From contig NZ_CP094718.1 of the NCBI RefSeq assembly GCF_025558425.1, positions 682,001-746,000 on the forward strand: 64,000 bases of DNA, given 5' to 3'. Within the stretch, counting starts at the first letter, position 1. Each line of letters opens with the position of its first letter. The notes beneath the pieces are model-generated. The model was not told the DNA's origin. It did not search any database and saw only the letters and a list, made by a program, of their open reading frames with translations. The position numbers and the translations under genes were made by a program. Source of the DNA: Staphylococcus sp. IVB6240 (GTDB taxonomy: Bacteria > Bacillota > Bacilli > Staphylococcales > Staphylococcaceae). Below are positions 9,814 to 21,449 of the stretch, one piece after another.

Positions 9814-10927
9814 GTTAAAAATAGGTCAAACAATCGGTATTATTGGCGGTGGACAGCTCGGTAAAATGATGGCACAGTCTGCACAAAGAATGGGATATCG
9901 TGTCGTAGTACTAGATCCAGATGAAACATGTCCTTGCCAATACGTTGCGCATGAATTTATACATGCTGCTTATGATGATATGGCTGCATTAGAACAACTT
10001 GGCCGTACATCAGATGTCATCACATATGAATTTGAGAATATCGATGCACATCAACTTAAGCATTTGACAAAATCATTTAATGTGCCTCAAGGAGATCAAG
10101 CGATTACTTTATTACAAGATCGATTAACGGAGAAAGAAACACTTCTAAAAGCAGGCGTGAAAATTGTTCCATTTAAACATGTATCTCATGTGAATCAATT
10201 AGATGAGGTAGTCGAAACAATCGGATATCCGTTTATCTTAAAAACGCGTTTTGGTGGTTATGATGGAAAAGGACAAATTCTCATACATTCAGAAAACGAT
10301 TTAGAGTATGCACGCGAGCTAGTAAAAGATCAAGAATGTGTGGCAGAACAATTTTTAACTTTAAATCGAGAAGTGTCGATTACAGCAACGGTGGGGCAAG
10401 TACAGCAAATTGTATACTTCCCGCTTCAAGAGAATGAACATCGGGACCAAATACTCTTTAAAACGATTGTGCCTTCACGTATAGATGAGACAGCAAAAGC
10501 GCGTGAAGAAGTAGAAAAAATCGTGAAAGCCATTCATTTTGTAGGTACATTTACTGTTGAATTTTTTATTGATGACACAGGAGAATTATTCGTTAATGAA
10601 ATTGCACCGCGTCCACATAATTCCGGACATTATTCAATAGAAGCATGTGATTATTCACAATTTGATACACATATATTAGCGGTAGCAGGTCACGAATTAC
10701 CAAAGCAAATTACATTGTTGAAACCTGCAGTGATGATGAATTTACTTGGTAAAGACCTCGACTTATTGGAACAGCAATTTGATACACACCCAGAATGGCA
10801 TCTCCATATTTATGGAAAAGAAACGAGAAAACCTGCACGTAAAATGGGACATATGACGATACTCACAGATGATACAACCCAAACAGAGCAAGACATGTTG
10901 GCACTATTTGAAGGGAGAGAAGGCTAA
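9800..10927 (+). CDS. purK: N5-carboxyaminoimidazole ribonucleotide synthase
   Basis: PurK makes N5-CAIR from AIR, bicarbonate and ATP, supplying PurE. It is an ATP-grasp enzyme of 375 residues with the N-terminal [15 protein letters not shown], the central [12 protein letters not shown] loop and [18 protein letters not shown] for the metal/carboxylate site. The start at 9800 (MTFNKLK) overlaps purE by 14 bases; an earlier in-frame ATG would add 8 residues not seen in the family. Confidence 0.95.
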   Translation: MTFNKLKIGQTIGIIGGGQLGKMMAQSAQRMGYRVVVLDPDETCPCQYVAHEFIHAAYDDMAALEQLGRTSDVITYEFENIDAHQLKHLTKSFNVPQGDQAITLLQDRLTEKETLLKAGVKIVPFKHVSHVNQLDEVVETIGYPFILKTRFGGYDGKGQILIHSENDLEYARELVKDQECVAEQFLTLNREVSITATVGQVQQIVYFPLQENEHRDQILFKTIVPSRIDETAKAREEVEKIVKAIHFVGTFTVEFFIDDTGELFVNEIAPRPHNSGHYSIEACDYSQFDTHILAVAGHELPKQITLLKPAVMMNLLGKDLDLLEQQFDTHPEWHLHIYGKETRKPARKMGHMTILTDDTTQTEQDMLALFEGREG

Positions 10928-10928
10928 G

Positions 10929-11630
10929 GTGGGTCTTTTATATGAAGGCAAGGCAAAACGTGTATACGACACAGAGGAACAAAATATTGTAAGAATTGAG
11001 TACAAAGATGAAGTGACGGCTGGTAATGGTGCAAAAAAAGATAAAATGGCTGGCAAAGGTCGATTGAACAATCAAATTACTGCACATATTTTTGAACATT
11101 TGAGTGATCAAGGTATTGAAAGTCACTTTGTACGCCAGCTATCAGAAACAGAACAACTCGTAAAAACAGTTGATATTATCCCCTTAGAAGTTGTTGTTCG
11201 TAACATTGCGGCAGGTTCTATCACAAAAAGACTTGGTTTTGAGAAAGGACATCAGTTTGATCAACCGCTTGTCGAATTCTTCTATAAAAATGATGATTTA
11301 AATGATCCACTGATTACGGATGATCATGTTCAACTTTTACACATTGCAACAGCAGATGAAATCCAACAACTGAAAGATCAAGCGTTACAAGTAAATAAAG
11401 CATTGGTTCAACTCATGGATCAAATGGGCTTATCCCTCGTAGATTTTAAAATCGAGTTTGGCAAAGATGCAGAAGGAACGATTTTTCTAGCAGATGAGAT
11501 CTCACCAGACACTTGCCGCATCTGGGATAAAGAAACACAAGAAAACTTCGATAAAGATGTTTATCGCGAAGACACAGGATCAATTATTGACACGTATCAA
11601 GCATTCTTAACAAAACTGGAGGCATTATAA
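10929..11630 (+). CDS. purC: SAICAR synthetase
   Basis: PurC joins CAIR with aspartate using ATP to give SAICAR. The protein is 233 residues with [11 protein letters not shown] at the N terminus (ATP binding), [25 protein letters not shown], and the [12 protein letters not shown] motif near 200. It starts at GTG one base after the purK stop, with GGGAGAGAAGG upstream; the family starts at this position. An in-frame ATG 60 bases upstream inside purK is not used in relatives. Confidence 0.95.
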   Translation: MGLLYEGKAKRVYDTEEQNIVRIEYKDEVTAGNGAKKDKMAGKGRLNNQITAHIFEHLSDQGIESHFVRQLSETEQLVKTVDIIPLEVVVRNIAAGSITKRLGFEKGHQFDQPLVEFFYKNDDLNDPLITDDHVQLLHIATADEIQQLKDQALQVNKALVQLMDQMGLSLVDFKIEFGKDAEGTIFLADEISPDTCRIWDKETQENFDKDVYREDTGSIIDTYQAFLTKLEAL

Positions 11631-11633
11631 ATT

Positions 11634-11894
11634 ATGAAAACAATTGAATTACACATCACATTACAACCACAAGTTTTAGATACACAAGGACAAGCGCTTA
11701 CTCGTGCTGTACACGACTTAGGGTATGAACAAGTAAACGATATCCGTGTAGGTAAAGTACTTTATCTTACAGTGGATGAAGCATCTGATGAAGCAGTGCA
11801 CAATGTTGTAACAACACTTAGTGAGAAGTTATTTGCGAATACAGTGATTGAAGAATACAGCTATCATGTTTTGGATGAAAAGGAGAATGCATAA
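11634..11894 (+). CDS. purS: FGAM synthase, PurS subunit
   Basis: PurS (86 residues) is the small structural subunit that bridges PurQ and PurL in the three-part FGAM synthase of Gram-positive bacteria. It has the expected strand-helix repeat, [23 protein letters not shown], followed by VRVGK-type VGKVLYL. It abuts purC by 3 bases and is followed one base later by purQ. Confidence 0.93.
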   Translation: MKTIELHITLQPQVLDTQGQALTRAVHDLGYEQVNDIRVGKVLYLTVDEASDEAVHNVVTTLSEKLFANTVIEEYSYHVLDEKENA

Positions 11895-11895
11895 T

Positions 11896-12576
11896 ATGAA
11901 ATTTGCCGTCCTCAGATTCCCAGGATCAAACTGCGATAGAGATATGTATAATGCAGCGATCAAAGCGGGAGTAGATGCAGAATATGTTGATTATCGAGAA
12001 AAGTCATTAGATGGATTTGATGGTGTTTTGATTCCGGGTGGTTTTTCATTCGGTGACTATTTAAGATCAGGTGCTGTTGCAGCTGTTGCAGCTGTTGCAC
12101 CAGTTATTGAAGAAGTGAAACGTTTGGCAGATGAAGGAAAACCTGTGCTTGGTGTTTGTAATGGATTTCAAATTTTAACAGAAATTGGTTTATTGCCAGG
12201 TGCATTATTACACAACGATTCTCATTTATTCGTAAGCCGTAATGAACCACTTACAATTGTAAATAATCAAACACCATTTACAACACTTTACGAAGAAGAT
12301 GAGACTGTCATTTATCCAGTTGCACATGGTGAAGGCCATTACTATTGTACAGAGGATATTTATAAAGAATTGGTCGATAATAATCAAATTATTTTGAAAT
12401 ATCAGGACAATCCAAATGGGTCACATGATGATATTGCAGGAATTATAAATAAACAAGGTAATGTATGTGGTATGATGCCACACCCAGAACGTGCACTAGA
12501 ACAAATTTTAGGAACAGACAATGGTGTGAAATTATTTGAATCTATGGTGAAAAGCTGGAGGGAACAAAATGCCTAA
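11896..12576 (+). CDS. purQ: FGAM synthase, PurQ glutaminase subunit
   Basis: PurQ is the class I glutamine amidotransferase that releases ammonia for PurL. Catalytic Cys88 lies in GVCNGFQIL and the catalytic His/Glu pair in [17 protein letters not shown] is the conserved N-terminal loop. The 226-residue length is three more than S. aureus PurQ as I recall it, and the excess coincides with a tandem 9-base repeat (three copies of GCTGTTGCA at 12073-12099) encoding [15 protein letters not shown] precedes the ATG; the end overlaps purL by 8 bases. Confidence 0.95.
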   Translation: MKFAVLRFPGSNCDRDMYNAAIKAGVDAEYVDYREKSLDGFDGVLIPGGFSFGDYLRSGAVAAVAAVAPVIEEVKRLADEGKPVLGVCNGFQILTEIGLLPGALLHNDSHLFVSRNEPLTIVNNQTPFTTLYEEDETVIYPVAHGEGHYYCTEDIYKELVDNNQIILKYQDNPNGSHDDIAGIINKQGNVCGMMPHPERALEQILGTDNGVKLFESMVKSWREQNA

Positions 12577-14758
12577 ATTTTTAGAACCAACTGCAGACGA
12601 CATTAAATCAGAAAAAATTTATCGTGATATGGGATTAAGTGATGCGGAGTTTGAAAAAGTAGAAGAAATTTTAGGGAGAGAACCGAATTATACAGAAACA
12701 GGTATTTTTTCTGTAATGTGGAGTGAACATTGTTCTTACAAGCATTCAAAACCATTTTTAAAGCAATTTCCAACAACAGGTGAACATGTCTTAATGGGAC
12801 CTGGTGAAGGTGCTGGGGTTGTTGATATTGGCGACAATCAAGCAGTCGTATTTAAAGTTGAGTCACACAACCATCCTTCAGCGATTGAACCGTACCAAGG
12901 TGCAGCGACAGGTGTAGGAGGTATTATCCGTGACATCGTATCGATTGGTGCACGTCCGATTAATTTATTGAATAGTTTGCGTTTTGGTGAACTGACTGAG
13001 AAAACGAATCGCCGTTTATTACGTGGAGTTGTGGCTGGTATTGGTGGTTATGGGAACTGTATCGGTATTCCTACAACTGCCGGTGAAATTGAATTTGATG
13101 ACCGCTATGATGGAAATCCACTTGTTAACGCGATGTGTGTCGGTGTCATTGATCATGACATGATTCAAAAAGGACTTGCGCAAGGCGCTGGTAACTCAGT
13201 GATTTATGTTGGTTTAAAAACAGGGCGTGACGGTATTCACGGTGCGACATTTGCATCAGAAGAGCTGACTGAAGAAAGTGAAAGTAAGCGACCTTCAGTA
13301 CAAATTGGGGATCCATTTGTTGGTAAAAAATTGATGGAAGCAACACTTGAGGCCATCACATATCCAGAACTTGTTGGTATTCAAGATATGGGGGCAGCTG
13401 GTTTAACGTCATCATCATCTGAAATGGCAGCAAAAGGTGGTAGTGGCATTCATTTACAATTAGAAAAAGTACCAGTTCGAGAAACAGGTATCTCACCTTA
13501 TGAAATGATGCTTTCTGAAACACAAGAGCGTATGTTATTAGTTGTTAAGAAAGGCACAGAACAAAAGTTTTTAGATTTATTTGATAAGCATGAATTGGAT
13601 AGTGCGGTTATTGGAGAAGTAACAGATACAGATCGCTTTGTATTAACTTATGAAGGTGAAGTGTTTGCAGATATTCCTGTAAAACCGTTAGACCATGAGG
13701 CACCTGTTTACGTGCTTGAAGGAGAGCCGTTAAAGCATGATAAGCCTGCTAATGATTACAGTGATATTAATGTTGAGGATGTCTTTGATCGCTTATTAAC
13801 ACATCCAACAATTGCTTCAAAACAATATTTATATCGTCAATATGATCAACAAGTCGGTGCCAATACGATTGTAAAACCGGGTCTACAAGCTTCCGTTGTT
13901 CGTGTAGAGGGTACTAATAAAGCTGTTGCTTCTACGATTGATGGGGAGGCACGTTATGTATTCAACAATCCATATGAAGGCGGCAAAATGGTTGTTGCTG
14001 AAGCTTATCGCAACTTGATTGCAGTTGGGGCGAAACCTTTAGCGATGACGGACTGCTTGAACTATGGTTCACCTGAAAAGAAACATATCTATCAACAACT
14101 GATTGATTCAACACGTGGTATGGCAGAAGCGTGTGATGTGCTTGAGACACCAGTTGTTTCAGGTAACGTGTCACTTTATAACGAAACACGTACATCATCT
14201 ATCTTCCCAACACCTGTTGTCGGAATGGTCGGTTTAGTTGAAGATATTGATTACCTTCGTGATTTTACACCATCAGCTGGTGACAAGTTATATGTGGTAG
14301 GCGAAACAACAGATAGTTTTGGTGGGAGTCAAATTGAAAAATTATTATACGGTGATGTAAACCATGAAACTGAAACGGTCGACTTAACAGAAGAAGCGAC
14401 AAAAGGTGAGGCAATTCGTGAAGCGATACGAGCGGGTGTCCTTTCACATGTACAAACAGTCGGAAAAGGCGGTTTACTCATCACATTGGCACGTATGAGT
14501 GCATTTTATAAGTTAGGGCTTGAAGCAAATGTGGACTTAAGTAATGCACAACTCTTTAGCGAAACACAAGGTCGTTATATTGTAGCTGTAAAAGCAGGAC
14601 AATCTTTGAATATTGACAATGCAGTTGAAATCGGGACTTTCACAAATACTGATGACTTTAAAGTAACAGCACAAAATATTACTATTCAACGTCGTACATC
14701 TGAATTGAAAGAAGCATGGGAAGGGGCTATTGAAGCATGTATGACATCCGTGGATTAA
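12569..14758 (+). CDS. purL: FGAM synthase, PurL subunit
   Basis: PurL is the ATP-dependent synthetase subunit that converts FGAR to FGAM with ammonia from PurQ. The 729-residue small-type PurL has the N-terminal [12 protein letters not shown] with the catalytic His, [15 protein letters not shown] for ATP/metal binding and [10 protein letters not shown] second PurM-like half begins near 430. The length equals that of S. aureus. It overlaps purQ by 8 bases and purF by 22. Confidence 0.96.
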   Translation: MPKFLEPTADDIKSEKIYRDMGLSDAEFEKVEEILGREPNYTETGIFSVMWSEHCSYKHSKPFLKQFPTTGEHVLMGPGEGAGVVDIGDNQAVVFKVESHNHPSAIEPYQGAATGVGGIIRDIVSIGARPINLLNSLRFGELTEKTNRRLLRGVVAGIGGYGNCIGIPTTAGEIEFDDRYDGNPLVNAMCVGVIDHDMIQKGLAQGAGNSVIYVGLKTGRDGIHGATFASEELTEESESKRPSVQIGDPFVGKKLMEATLEAITYPELVGIQDMGAAGLTSSSSEMAAKGGSGIHLQLEKVPVRETGISPYEMMLSETQERMLLVVKKGTEQKFLDLFDKHELDSAVIGEVTDTDRFVLTYEGEVFADIPVKPLDHEAPVYVLEGEPLKHDKPANDYSDINVEDVFDRLLTHPTIASKQYLYRQYDQQVGANTIVKPGLQASVVRVEGTNKAVASTIDGEARYVFNNPYEGGKMVVAEAYRNLIAVGAKPLAMTDCLNYGSPEKKHIYQQLIDSTRGMAEACDVLETPVVSGNVSLYNETRTSSIFPTPVVGMVGLVEDIDYLRDFTPSAGDKLYVVGETTDSFGGSQIEKLLYGDVNHETETVDLTEEATKGEAIREAIRAGVLSHVQTVGKGGLLITLARMSAFYKLGLEANVDLSNAQLFSETQGRYIVAVKAGQSLNIDNAVEIGTFTNTDDFKVTAQNITIQRRTSELKEAWEGAIEACMTSVD

Positions 14759-16158
14759 ATGAAGAATGTGGTGTATTCGGCATATGGAATCATCCTTACG
14801 CGGCACACTTAACATACTTAGCACTACACAGTTTACAACACCGTGGTCAAGAGGGTGCGGGTATTGTTTGCTCTAACGGTGAACAATTATTCGGCGCACG
14901 TGGTATGGGACTACTGACAGAAGCGATTTCAGATGAACAACTGAAGTCTTTGGAAGGATATCAGAGTGCAATTGGTCATGTCCGTTATGCTACAACTGGT
15001 GCCAGTGAAATCTCGAATGTGCAACCCTTTTTATTCAAACATTCAAAAGGTGATTTAGGGCTTGCCCATAATGGTAATTTAACCAATGCGCATCAAATAC
15101 GCCGTGCGATTGAATCAGAAGGTGGTATTTTCCAAACAACAAGTGATTCAGAAGTCCTCGCGCATTTATTGATCAAGGGGAAGTCTCAACAGATTAAAAC
15201 GAATCAAAAAGCTGCTTTAAATCAAGTAAAAGGTGCTTTTAGTTGTGTCATATTAAACGAAAAACAATTAACGGCGACACGTGATAACTGTGGTGTCCGT
15301 CCGTTAATGTTAGGAAAGGTAGATGGCGCATACTGTGTTGCCAGTGAAACATGTGCTTTCACAGCGATTGGTGCAGAGTATATCCGTGACATTGAACCGG
15401 GAGAGTTGATCACATTCTCTGGGGATAACTATGTCGACTATGATACGTATACACCCGATATTCATCAACATATGTGTTCGATGGAGTACATCTATTTTGC
15501 GCGACCTGATTCTGAATTCCAAAAGCACTCTATCTACCAAGTGCGTAAAGCATTAGGACGTCAATTAGCAAAAGAAATGGGCATTGAAGCAGATATTGTG
15601 ATTGGTGTTCCTGACTCATCTTTACAAGCTGCAAAAGGATTTTCAGAAGAGACAGGTATTCCAAATGAGCAGGGACTATTAAAAAATAGATATATTGGTA
15701 GAACATTCATCACACCTGATCAAAGCGTGCGTGAGAGACAAGTACGTATGAAACATTCACCGATTCGTGATGTTGTAGAAGGCAAAAGTGTAGTTGTCAT
15801 TGATGATTCTATTGTACGTGGAACGACAAGTAAATACATTGTTAAAGCATTAAAATCTGCAGGTGCACGTGAAGTACATATGGGTATTTCATCACCACCT
15901 TTAAAGAATCCTTGTTATTACGGGATTGATGTATCCACGCATGCAGAATTAATGGCTGCACAGCATTCTGTCGAAACCATTCGAGAAATGATTGGTGCAG
16001 ATTCATTAACTTATTTATCAGTCGATGGCATGCATGAAGTCTTTAAACAATATGGATCTAAAGGTGAATGCAATGCATGTTTTACAGGGAACTATCCAAT
16101 TGAAATTGTCGATAATTTATTACCAGAAGATAAAGAATTGAAAAGAAGAGGAGTGTAG
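14737..16158 (+). CDS. purF: Amidophosphoribosyltransferase, iron-sulfur type
   Basis: PurF makes phosphoribosylamine from PRPP and glutamine, the first committed step. The 473-residue precursor has a 10-residue propeptide ([10 protein letters not shown]) before the nucleophile Cys11, [10 protein letters not shown], and the PRPP loop [13 protein letters not shown] near 355. Four cysteines, C247 (HMCSMEY), C393 (NPCYYG), C445 and C448 (GECNAC), fall where B. subtilis PurF holds its [4Fe-4S] cluster. S. aureus PurF, as I recall it, lacks these and is 494 residues. Start is ATG 14737 after AAGGGG. This gene may have a different ancestry from its operon neighbours. Confidence 0.94.
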   Translation: MYDIRGLNEECGVFGIWNHPYAAHLTYLALHSLQHRGQEGAGIVCSNGEQLFGARGMGLLTEAISDEQLKSLEGYQSAIGHVRYATTGASEISNVQPFLFKHSKGDLGLAHNGNLTNAHQIRRAIESEGGIFQTTSDSEVLAHLLIKGKSQQIKTNQKAALNQVKGAFSCVILNEKQLTATRDNCGVRPLMLGKVDGAYCVASETCAFTAIGAEYIRDIEPGELITFSGDNYVDYDTYTPDIHQHMCSMEYIYFARPDSEFQKHSIYQVRKALGRQLAKEMGIEADIVIGVPDSSLQAAKGFSEETGIPNEQGLLKNRYIGRTFITPDQSVRERQVRMKHSPIRDVVEGKSVVVIDDSIVRGTTSKYIVKALKSAGAREVHMGISSPPLKNPCYYGIDVSTHAELMAAQHSVETIREMIGADSLTYLSVDGMHEVFKQYGSKGECNACFTGNYPIEIVDNLLPEDKELKRRGV

Positions 16159-16161
16159 TCA

Positions 16162-17190
16162 ATGGCTGAGTCATACAAAAAAGCCGGTGTTGATATTGAA
16201 GCGGGTTATGAAGCAGTAAAACAAATGTCAAGTCACGTAGAGCGCACGATGCGTAAAGAAGTATTAGGTGGACTAGGAGGATTCGGTGCAACGTTCGATC
16301 TTTCACAATTGAATATGAAGGCACCTGTACTCGTATCAGGAACTGACGGTGTCGGCACAAAATTAAAACTAGCCATTGATCACGATAAACATGACACAAT
16401 TGGGATTGACGCTGTAGCTATGTGTGTCAACGATATATTAACAACGGGTGCAGAACCACTTTATTTTCTAGACTATATTGCAACAAATAAAGTGGTACCA
16501 GAAGTCATTGCACAAATCGTCAAAGGCATTAGTGATGGTTGTGTTGAAACAAATACGGCATTAATTGGTGGAGAAACAGCGGAGATGGGTGAAATGTACC
16601 ATGAGGGCGAATATGATGTTGCTGGATTTGCTGTTGGTGCTGTTGAAAAAGAAGACTATATTGATGGTTCAAGTGTGAAAACAGGTGACGTTGTGATCGG
16701 TTTGGCGTCACATGGCATTCATTCAAATGGATTCAGCTTAGTACGTCGATTAATCGAACAGTCAGGTATTGATGTCCATGAAAAATTTGATGGTGATCGC
16801 TCATATCTTGAAACATTCCTTACGCCAACTGCGCTATATGTAAAACCAGTATTAGCCGTTAAAGAACAAGTGCGTATTAAAGCGATGACACATATTACTG
16901 GTGGTGGTTTTTATGAAAATATTCCACGAGCCTTACCAGAAGGAAAAACAGCAGTAATTAATACGTCAGCATTCCCAACGCCTAAAATTTTTGATTGGTT
17001 ACAACAAACGGGAGAAATTGAGTTGGATGAAATGTATCACATCTTCAATATGGGGATTGGTTACACGCTTGTAGTGGATGCAGAAGATGAAGAACGTGTA
17101 CATGAGATATTAAAATCAATGGATGTCGCAGCTTATTCTATCGGTACAATAACTGAAGAAGCAGAGACAATCCGCTTAGTGGAGGCGTAA
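16162..17190 (+). CDS. purM: AIR synthetase
   Basis: PurM closes the imidazole ring, converting FGAM to AIR with ATP. The 342-residue protein has [50 protein letters not shown] and [12 protein letters not shown], the usual PurM sequence motifs. It starts 4 bases after purF with AGAGGAG upstream. It shares its fold with PurL of the preceding step. Confidence 0.96.
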   Translation: MAESYKKAGVDIEAGYEAVKQMSSHVERTMRKEVLGGLGGFGATFDLSQLNMKAPVLVSGTDGVGTKLKLAIDHDKHDTIGIDAVAMCVNDILTTGAEPLYFLDYIATNKVVPEVIAQIVKGISDGCVETNTALIGGETAEMGEMYHEGEYDVAGFAVGAVEKEDYIDGSSVKTGDVVIGLASHGIHSNGFSLVRRLIEQSGIDVHEKFDGDRSYLETFLTPTALYVKPVLAVKEQVRIKAMTHITGGGFYENIPRALPEGKTAVINTSAFPTPKIFDWLQQTGEIELDEMYHIFNMGIGYTLVVDAEDEERVHEILKSMDVAAYSIGTITEEAETIRLVEA

Positions 17191-17192
17191 TA

Positions 17193-17759
17193 GTGGTTAA
17201 AATAGCAATTTTTGCATCAGGGTCTGGTACAAACTTTGATAATATTATGCATCGTGTGAAGCAAGGTGCGTTACCACATATTGAAGTAACAGCATTATAC
17301 ACAGATCAACCGACTGCCGCTTGTGTTCAACTGGGACAACAGCATGATATTCCTGTGCATGCATTTTCGCCACGCACTTATTCTGACAAACAAGCTTATG
17401 AAGCGGCAGTGTTAAAACAGTTACAAGAAGAACAAGTGGAATGGATTGTACTTGCAGGATATATGCGTTTAATTGGCCAGACATTGTTAAGTGCCTATGA
17501 AGGAAAAATCTTGAATATCCATCCATCATTGTTACCAAAGTATAAAGGAATTGATGCAGTAGGTCAGGCGCTAAACAATGGTGAAAAAGAAACAGGTTCA
17601 ACAGTGCATTATGTGGATGCAGGAATGGATACGGGACAAATTATTGCACAACGATCATGCCCAATTTATGAGGATGATACGAAAGCAACATTAGAAGGAC
17701 GCATTAAAGAATTGGAATACGAATTGTATCCAGAAGTCATACAACAGATTATTCAATAA
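17193..17759 (+). CDS. purN: Glycinamide ribonucleotide formyltransferase
   Basis: PurN transfers a formyl group from 10-formyl-THF to GAR. The 188-residue enzyme has [12 protein letters not shown] (phosphate loop), LAGYMRLIG, the catalytic [12 protein letters not shown] with its Asn and His, and [10 protein letters not shown] with the catalytic Asp. Translation starts at GTG just after the purM stop, with GGAGG inside the purM end. The formyl donor comes from FolD, encoded divergently upstream of the operon. Confidence 0.95.
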   Translation: MVKIAIFASGSGTNFDNIMHRVKQGALPHIEVTALYTDQPTAACVQLGQQHDIPVHAFSPRTYSDKQAYEAAVLKQLQEEQVEWIVLAGYMRLIGQTLLSAYEGKILNIHPSLLPKYKGIDAVGQALNNGEKETGSTVHYVDAGMDTGQIIAQRSCPIYEDDTKATLEGRIKELEYELYPEVIQQIIQ

Positions 17760-17774
17760 GGAGCTTGAAGACGG

Positions 17775-19253
17775 ATGAAAAAAGCGATATTAAGCGTTTC
17801 TGATAAAACAGGTATTACTGAATTTGCGAAAAAACTTGTAGCAGAAGGTTTTGAGTTGTATTCAACAGGTGGTACATACCGTGCGATTGAAGAGGCAGGT
17901 GTGCCAGTAGCATCAGTATCAGAACTCACACAATTTGATGAAATTATGGATGGACGTGTAAAAACATTACATCCAGCTGTACACGGTGGTATTTTGGCAG
18001 ATCGTGATAAGCCTGAGCACCTTGAACAATTAGCAGCCCAAAATATCGACTTGATCGATATGGTCGTTGTAAATTTATATCCATTTCAAGAGACGGTTAA
18101 GAATCCTGATGTAACAGAAATGGATGCGATTGAAAATATTGATATTGGTGGTCCGACAATGTTACGTGCAGCTGCCAAGAACTTTAAGCACGTGACAACA
18201 ATTGTTGATCCTGCAGACTACGATCATGTTATTTCAAAGTTACAACAAGGAACGTTAGATGAAGCGTATCGCAAATCATTGATGATCAAAGTATTTAAAC
18301 ATACGTTTGAATATGATCAAGCAATTACGAATTTCTTTAGTAAGAATGAAGAAGTATTACGCTATGGTGAAAACCCACAACAATCTGCTACGTTTATCCG
18401 TACATCTCATGCAGCTAATACGTTAGCTGGTACAACACAACATCATGGGAAACAGTTAAGTTATAACAATATTAAAGACGCAGATGCCGCATTGACATTG
18501 GTAAAACAGTTTGAAGGTCCTGCAGCTGTTGCGGTGAAACATATGAATCCATGTGGTGTGGGTATTGGAGAAACAATTCATGAAGCCTATTTAAACGCCT
18601 ATGAAGCGGATAGTCAATCTATTTTTGGTGGGATTGTGGCACTGAACCGTCCAGTAACTAAGGAATTAGCTGAGTCATTACACAGTATTTTCTTAGAAGT
18701 GATTATTGCACCACAATTTGATGAAACGGCTTTAGCGGTATTACAACAAAAGAAAAATATCCGATTATTAGAAGTCGACATGACAAATGATTCTGATGAG
18801 CAAGAGTTTGTATCTGTTTCGGGTGGTTACCTCGTGCAAGATAAAGATACTTTTGATGTGCCTCAATCAGAGATGAAAGTTGTGACAGAAGTTGCACCAA
18901 CGGATGAACAATGGGAAGCGCTTCTGTTAGGATGGAAAGTTGTTAAAGCAGTGAAAAGTAATGCCATCGTCTTAGCAAATAACAAGCAAACAGTGGGTAT
19001 TGGTGCAGGTCAAATGAATCGTGTAGGCTCAGCTGAAATTGCAATTGAACGTGCGATTGAAATGAACGATCAAGTGATTCTTGCTTCAGATGGATTTTTC
19101 CCAATGGATGATACAGTTGAAACAGCTGCTAAGGCAGGTATTAAAGCTATTATCCAACCAGGTGGTTCTATTAAAGACCAAGATTCAATTGATATGGCAA
19201 ATAAACACGGCATCGCAATGGTGACAACAGGTATGCGTCATTTCAAACATTAA
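17775..19253 (+). CDS. purH: AICAR transformylase / IMP cyclohydrolase
   Basis: PurH carries out the last two steps to IMP. The N-terminal cyclohydrolase domain (1-190) shows [17 protein letters not shown] and GRVKTLHP. The C-terminal transformylase domain shows [19 protein letters not shown] with the catalytic Lys-His, and SDGFFPMDD. The length, 492 residues, is typical. It begins 15 bases after purN with AGGAG just after the stop. Confidence 0.96.
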   Translation: MKKAILSVSDKTGITEFAKKLVAEGFELYSTGGTYRAIEEAGVPVASVSELTQFDEIMDGRVKTLHPAVHGGILADRDKPEHLEQLAAQNIDLIDMVVVNLYPFQETVKNPDVTEMDAIENIDIGGPTMLRAAAKNFKHVTTIVDPADYDHVISKLQQGTLDEAYRKSLMIKVFKHTFEYDQAITNFFSKNEEVLRYGENPQQSATFIRTSHAANTLAGTTQHHGKQLSYNNIKDADAALTLVKQFEGPAAVAVKHMNPCGVGIGETIHEAYLNAYEADSQSIFGGIVALNRPVTKELAESLHSIFLEVIIAPQFDETALAVLQQKKNIRLLEVDMTNDSDEQEFVSVSGGYLVQDKDTFDVPQSEMKVVTEVAPTDEQWEALLLGWKVVKAVKSNAIVLANNKQTVGIGAGQMNRVGSAEIAIERAIEMNDQVILASDGFFPMDDTVETAAKAGIKAIIQPGGSIKDQDSIDMANKHGIAMVTTGMRHFKH

Positions 19254-19268
19254 GGGGGACCATTACTT

Positions 19269-20507
19269 ATGAATATTCTAGTTATTGGTGGCGGTGGACG
19301 TGAACATGTCCTTGCCAAGAAATTAAGTAAATCACCACTTGTTGAACAGGTATTTGCTATTCCAGGGAATGATGCGATGACACATGTGGCAGAAGTACAT
19401 TCAGAAATTGCTGAGACAGAACATGAAAAAATTGTTACTTTTGCGCAAGAACATAAAATACAATGGACAGTCATTGGACCAGAACAGCCATTAACAGAAG
19501 GTCTTGCGGATCGTTTACGTAAAGCAGGTGTTAAAGTGTTTGGCCCAAATAAAGCGGCTGCTCAAATTGAAGGCTCGAAGTCATTTGCAAAACAACTGAT
19601 GGCAAAATATGATATTCCAACTGCCGAATATCAAGAAATCGATACAAAAACAGACGCATTGCGCTATATTGAGCAATGTGAGCTGCCTATCGTATTAAAG
19701 AAAGACGGTCTTGCAGCAGGGAAAGGGGTCATTATTGCTGAAACCCGTGAAGCAGCTAGAGATGCTGTTGAAACGTTATATCCTGATGAGAATAGTAAAG
19801 TTGTATTTGAACAGTTTTTACAAGGTGAAGAATTTTCTTTAATGACTTTTGTAAATGGAGATTATGCGGTGCCATTTGATACAATTGCGCAAGATCACAA
19901 GCGTGCCTATGATCATGATGAAGGGCCAAACACAGGAGGTATGGGTGCGTATTGTCCTGTTCCACATATTGGACAAGATGTATTAGATGTCACGAATGAG
20001 CGCATTGCGCAACCCATTGCACGTGCGCTACAAGAAGAAGGGTACCACTTCTTTGGTCTCCTTTATATCGGTGCGATTTTAACAGAAGAAGGACCGAAAG
20101 TGATTGAATTCAATGCACGATTTGGTGATCCAGAAGCCCAAGTATTGCTGACACGTATGGAAAGTGATCTAATGGCACATATCATACAGCTAGAGGCAAG
20201 AGAACCCATTAATATGTCTTGGAAAGAAGATTCAGTCGTCGGCGTGATGTTAGCCTCGAAAGGATATCCAAATGCTTATGAAAAAGGGCATGTGGTCACT
20301 GGTTTTGAATCAGATATTGATCATTATTTTGTGAGTGGATTAAAACATGACGGTACATCTTATGTCAATGCAGGCGGACGTGTGATCTTAGCCATTGGTG
20401 AAGGCGATACAATTGCAGATGCACAACGTGAGGCATATCGACGTGTGGAACAAGTTAAGAGTGATGCATTATTCTATCGTAAAGATATTGCAAACAAAGC
20501 ATTATAA
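19269..20507 (+). CDS. purD: Phosphoribosylamine-glycine ligase
   Basis: PurD joins phosphoribosylamine and glycine using ATP to give GAR, the second step of the pathway. This ATP-grasp enzyme of 412 residues has [12 protein letters not shown] at the N terminus, [30 protein letters not shown] (ATP loop), [12 protein letters not shown] and [12 protein letters not shown] (metal site). It is the last gene of the operon, ending before a strong terminator. GGGGGA lies 9 bases before the ATG. Confidence 0.96.
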   Translation: MNILVIGGGGREHVLAKKLSKSPLVEQVFAIPGNDAMTHVAEVHSEIAETEHEKIVTFAQEHKIQWTVIGPEQPLTEGLADRLRKAGVKVFGPNKAAAQIEGSKSFAKQLMAKYDIPTAEYQEIDTKTDALRYIEQCELPIVLKKDGLAAGKGVIIAETREAARDAVETLYPDENSKVVFEQFLQGEEFSLMTFVNGDYAVPFDTIAQDHKRAYDHDEGPNTGGMGAYCPVPHIGQDVLDVTNERIAQPIARALQEEGYHFFGLLYIGAILTEEGPKVIEFNARFGDPEAQVLLTRMESDLMAHIIQLEAREPINMSWKEDSVVGVMLASKGYPNAYEKGHVVTGFESDIDHYFVSGLKHDGTSYVNAGGRVILAIGEGDTIADAQREAYRRVEQVKSDALFYRKDIANKAL

Positions 20508-20510
20508 TAC

Positions 20511-20556
20511 AAAAAAGATGATTTGGAAGTGGTAAGTTTCCAAATCATCTTTTTAT
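20511..20556 (+). terminator. Intrinsic terminator of the purine operon
   Basis: AAAAAGATGATTTGGAA and TTCCAAATCATCTTTTT form a 17-bp stem with a 9-base loop and T run, directly after purD. No T run follows on the minus strand, and a separate terminator for ykoC was not obvious. Confidence 0.88.
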
Positions 20557-20657
20557 GTTCGATAGCATACGATAAACGGGAAAGGTATGCTTACTTGTTT
20601 ATCACGCCTTTTCACATCCTCGAGATCGTGAAAACGCAAATGATAGATTATGATTGA

Positions 20658-21449
20658 CTAACGTGCATCTAAAATACCTGTAATCGGTAGATAACTTGCA
20701 CTGGTAAATGCTAATGTAATGATGCCTAGCATGATAACGATTAGTAAAAGGTCACGATAGCTGAATGGGACATGATAGTAGTAGGTACGCTTCCCATCAT
20801 GAAATCCTTTTTTTTCCATTGCCACAGCAAGACGGTGTGCTTTTCGTATATTTTGACTAAGTAGAGGAATCAAGAGATGTTTAAATCTTTTAAAACCACT
20901 ATAGTTTTTGTTGCTAATCATTTGATAGCGCATTTTGAGTGAATTGCGTAATTGGAATACAGATTCAATCATTAACGGAATCATACGAAATGCAGCCATA
21001 AAGGCATAAGCAACTTTCGGTGGTACTTTGAGATGTTGCATAAGACTGTAGAAAATCATAATGACTTGCGATGTGAACGCAATGGATAATCCGAAGTAAC
21101 TGATGACGATGGTTCTTAGAGCAAGATGTAAACCTCTGACTAAGCTTTCAACACTAATTTTGACAAAGCCAAATTCTAATAACACGTGGGTCCCATTACC
21201 ATAAAAAATCATAAATAATGATGAAGTCAGTGCAAAGAACGTAGCCATCATTACAAATGAAGCGACGACTTTCCATTTTGTGCCTGCAACACAAAGTAAA
21301 AAGACAAGCATGAAAAGTGCCAAATATAACATGACATCAAAGTTATGAACAAAAATAATGAAGAAGAACAAAGCAACAGCTAGGAAGAGCTTTGTCACAA
21401 TATTGACGTTATCCATAAAAGTATGACGCGTTTTCCACGATTCAATCAT
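20658..21449 (-). CDS. ykoC: ECF transporter T component (YkoC-like)
   Basis: This is the energy-coupling transmembrane subunit of an ECF vitamin transporter. The 263-residue protein has four to six membrane helices in the first 130 residues and the last 40. Between them is the coupling region with AFRMIPLMIESV and AHRLAVAMEKKGF, the Ala-Arg-type motifs that contact the ATPases. I started at ATG 21447-21449, which overlaps the ATPase stop (ATGATTGA) and has GGAGGTG upstream; an in-frame start 28 codons earlier lies wholly inside the ATPase gene. Confidence 0.88.
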   Translation of the reverse strand: MIESWKTRHTFMDNVNIVTKLFLAVALFFFIIFVHNFDVMLYLALFMLVFLLCVAGTKWKVVASFVMMATFFALTSSLFMIFYGNGTHVLLEFGFVKISVESLVRGLHLALRTIVISYFGLSIAFTSQVIMIFYSLMQHLKVPPKVAYAFMAAFRMIPLMIESVFQLRNSLKMRYQMISNKNYSGFKRFKHLLIPLLSQNIRKAHRLAVAMEKKGFHDGKRTYYYHVPFSYRDLLLIVIMLGIITLAFTSASYLPITGILDAR

